From: Chloroflexota bacterium
GTDB lineage: Bacteria > Chloroflexota > Anaerolineae > Anaerolineales > UBA4823
DNA length: 5,976 nt
Reading direction: 5' to 3'
NCBI GenBank assembly: GCA_030636125.1
Contig: DAOVXM010000182.1
Span: 1 to 5,976, forward strand
Positions 5,498-5,976 of the stretch are shown piece by piece. The notes under the pieces were generated by a model. That model searched no databases and was not told the DNA's origin. It was given only the letters and a program-made list of their open reading frames with translations. The stretch's first letter is position 1; each line of letters begins with the position of its first letter. Both the position numbers and the translations under genes were made by a program.

Positions 5498-5976
5498 ATG
5501 GGTAAGAGTGCCTGGGTGTTAACGATTATTATATTGTTATATATGATCTCCGCGTGTACGGTCTTCAATCCATTGAATGTGCGCGATCCTAATCTTCCTC
5601 AGAGCGATGATGAGATAACAAGGCAGGATATGGAGATCGTGACCGTAAATTATCCACGCGTAGATGGCTCATCTTCAACCTTCCCGCTATCTATGTTGAT
5701 TGGATGCCACTTTCTTCAGATACCCTGTGTTTGGAATGACTGGCTGGATGGAACCAGGCTCATGCTTCCCGAAGTGACCGATTATCAAGGGGCATTCCCG
5801 GAGATTAATCACCATGGCACGCATGGATCTTACGAGAACCTGATCAATCGTAAGGCGGATTTGATCTTGGTAGCCCGGCTTCCCTCCACTGATGAATTAA
5901 ACCTGGCGCGGCTGCGCGGTGTCCAGTTAGAGGCTGTTCCGATCGCCCTGGATGCCTTTGTGTTCGTTTTAAATAC
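5498..5976 (+). CDS. PstS-like phosphate-type solute-binding lipoprotein, 3' end outside window
   Basis: Predicted extracytoplasmic solute-binding protein of the periplasmic-binding fold, similar to the phosphate ABC transporter receptor group; 159 residues are seen before the edge. Residues 1-20 form a lipoprotein signal: MGKSAW, a hydrophobic stretch, then lipobox ISAC with C20 as the lipidated residue. After a short acidic linker, the domain starts with VNYPRVDGSSSTFPLSML (49-66), where the DGSSST loop matches the anion-binding turn of PstS-like proteins. Then come ENLINRKADLILVARLPS (113-130) and VPIALDAFVFVLN (147-159), both typical of the group. C70 and C77 lie close together and could form a disulfide outside the membrane. 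The gene starts 24 bases after the reductase, so it may be co-transcribed, but its job is probably transport or sensing and not the chemistry of the upstream enzymes. Phosphate as ligand is probable, not proven. Confidence 0.87.
   Translation, partial: MGKSAWVLTIIILLYMISACTVFNPLNVRDPNLPQSDDEITRQDMEIVTVNYPRVDGSSSTFPLSMLIGCHFLQIPCVWNDWLDGTRLMLPEVTDYQGAFPEINHHGTHGSYENLINRKADLILVARLPSTDELNLARLRGVQLEAVPIALDAFVFVLN

Noticed and set aside
4950..5568. Several minus-strand open frames opposite the second reductase and lipoprotein start
   Set aside because: Overlapping frames with Cys/Arg/Ser-rich compositions typical of antisense shadows; the + strand carries complete motif-rich proteins here.
1..5976. 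CRISPR array, tRNA/rRNA, insertion sequence, phage or defence system
   Set aside because: No regularly spaced repeats, RNA-gene signatures, transposase motifs or terminal inverted repeats were seen; the window is almost completely filled by metabolic-type genes.

Overview
The window carries seven protein-coding genes and one probable very small gene, all on the + strand and tightly packed. It looks like part of one long bacterial transcription unit. Reading left to right: an M29-family aminopeptidase (5' end missing); an aldo/keto reductase starting inside the peptidase stop codon (ATGA overlap); a hormone-sensitive-lipase-type alpha/beta-hydrolase; a COG1237-type metallo-beta-lactamase-fold hydrolase starting at TTG inside the hydrolase's 3' end; a probable 25-residue Cys-rich peptide; a cysteine-free carboxymuconolactone-decarboxylase-fold protein; a second, unrelated-subfamily aldo/keto reductase resembling potassium-channel beta subunits; and the start of a phosphate-type solute-binding lipoprotein that runs off the right edge.

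The organism is a bacterium: there are Shine-Dalgarno sequences (AAGGAG, GGAGG, AGGAGGTG), TTG and GTG starts, overlapping genes and a lipobox. Base composition is mixed, roughly half G+C by eye. The mixture of peptidase, small-molecule hydrolases, NADPH reductases and a PstS-like lipoprotein would fit an Anaerolineae-type Chloroflexota genome, but this is an impression from protein flavour only, since no marker gene is present.

The gaps between genes are -4, 26 (17 if the upstream GTG is used), -8, 8, 23, 18 and 24 bases. I see no convincing internal terminator or promoter. The five enzymes from the first reductase to the second (two carbonyl reductases, an esterase, a metal-dependent hydrolase and a CMD-fold protein) look like a small catabolic or modification cassette. 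No substrate can be read from the sequence. The lipoprotein has its own very strong ribosome binding site and may begin a transporter or sensing module outside the window.

The least ordinary item is the tiny Cys-rich reading frame filling the only sizeable intergenic gap. It has its own ribosome binding site and four Cys plus one His within eleven residues. The rest are recognisable families, some with informative residue changes at active sites.
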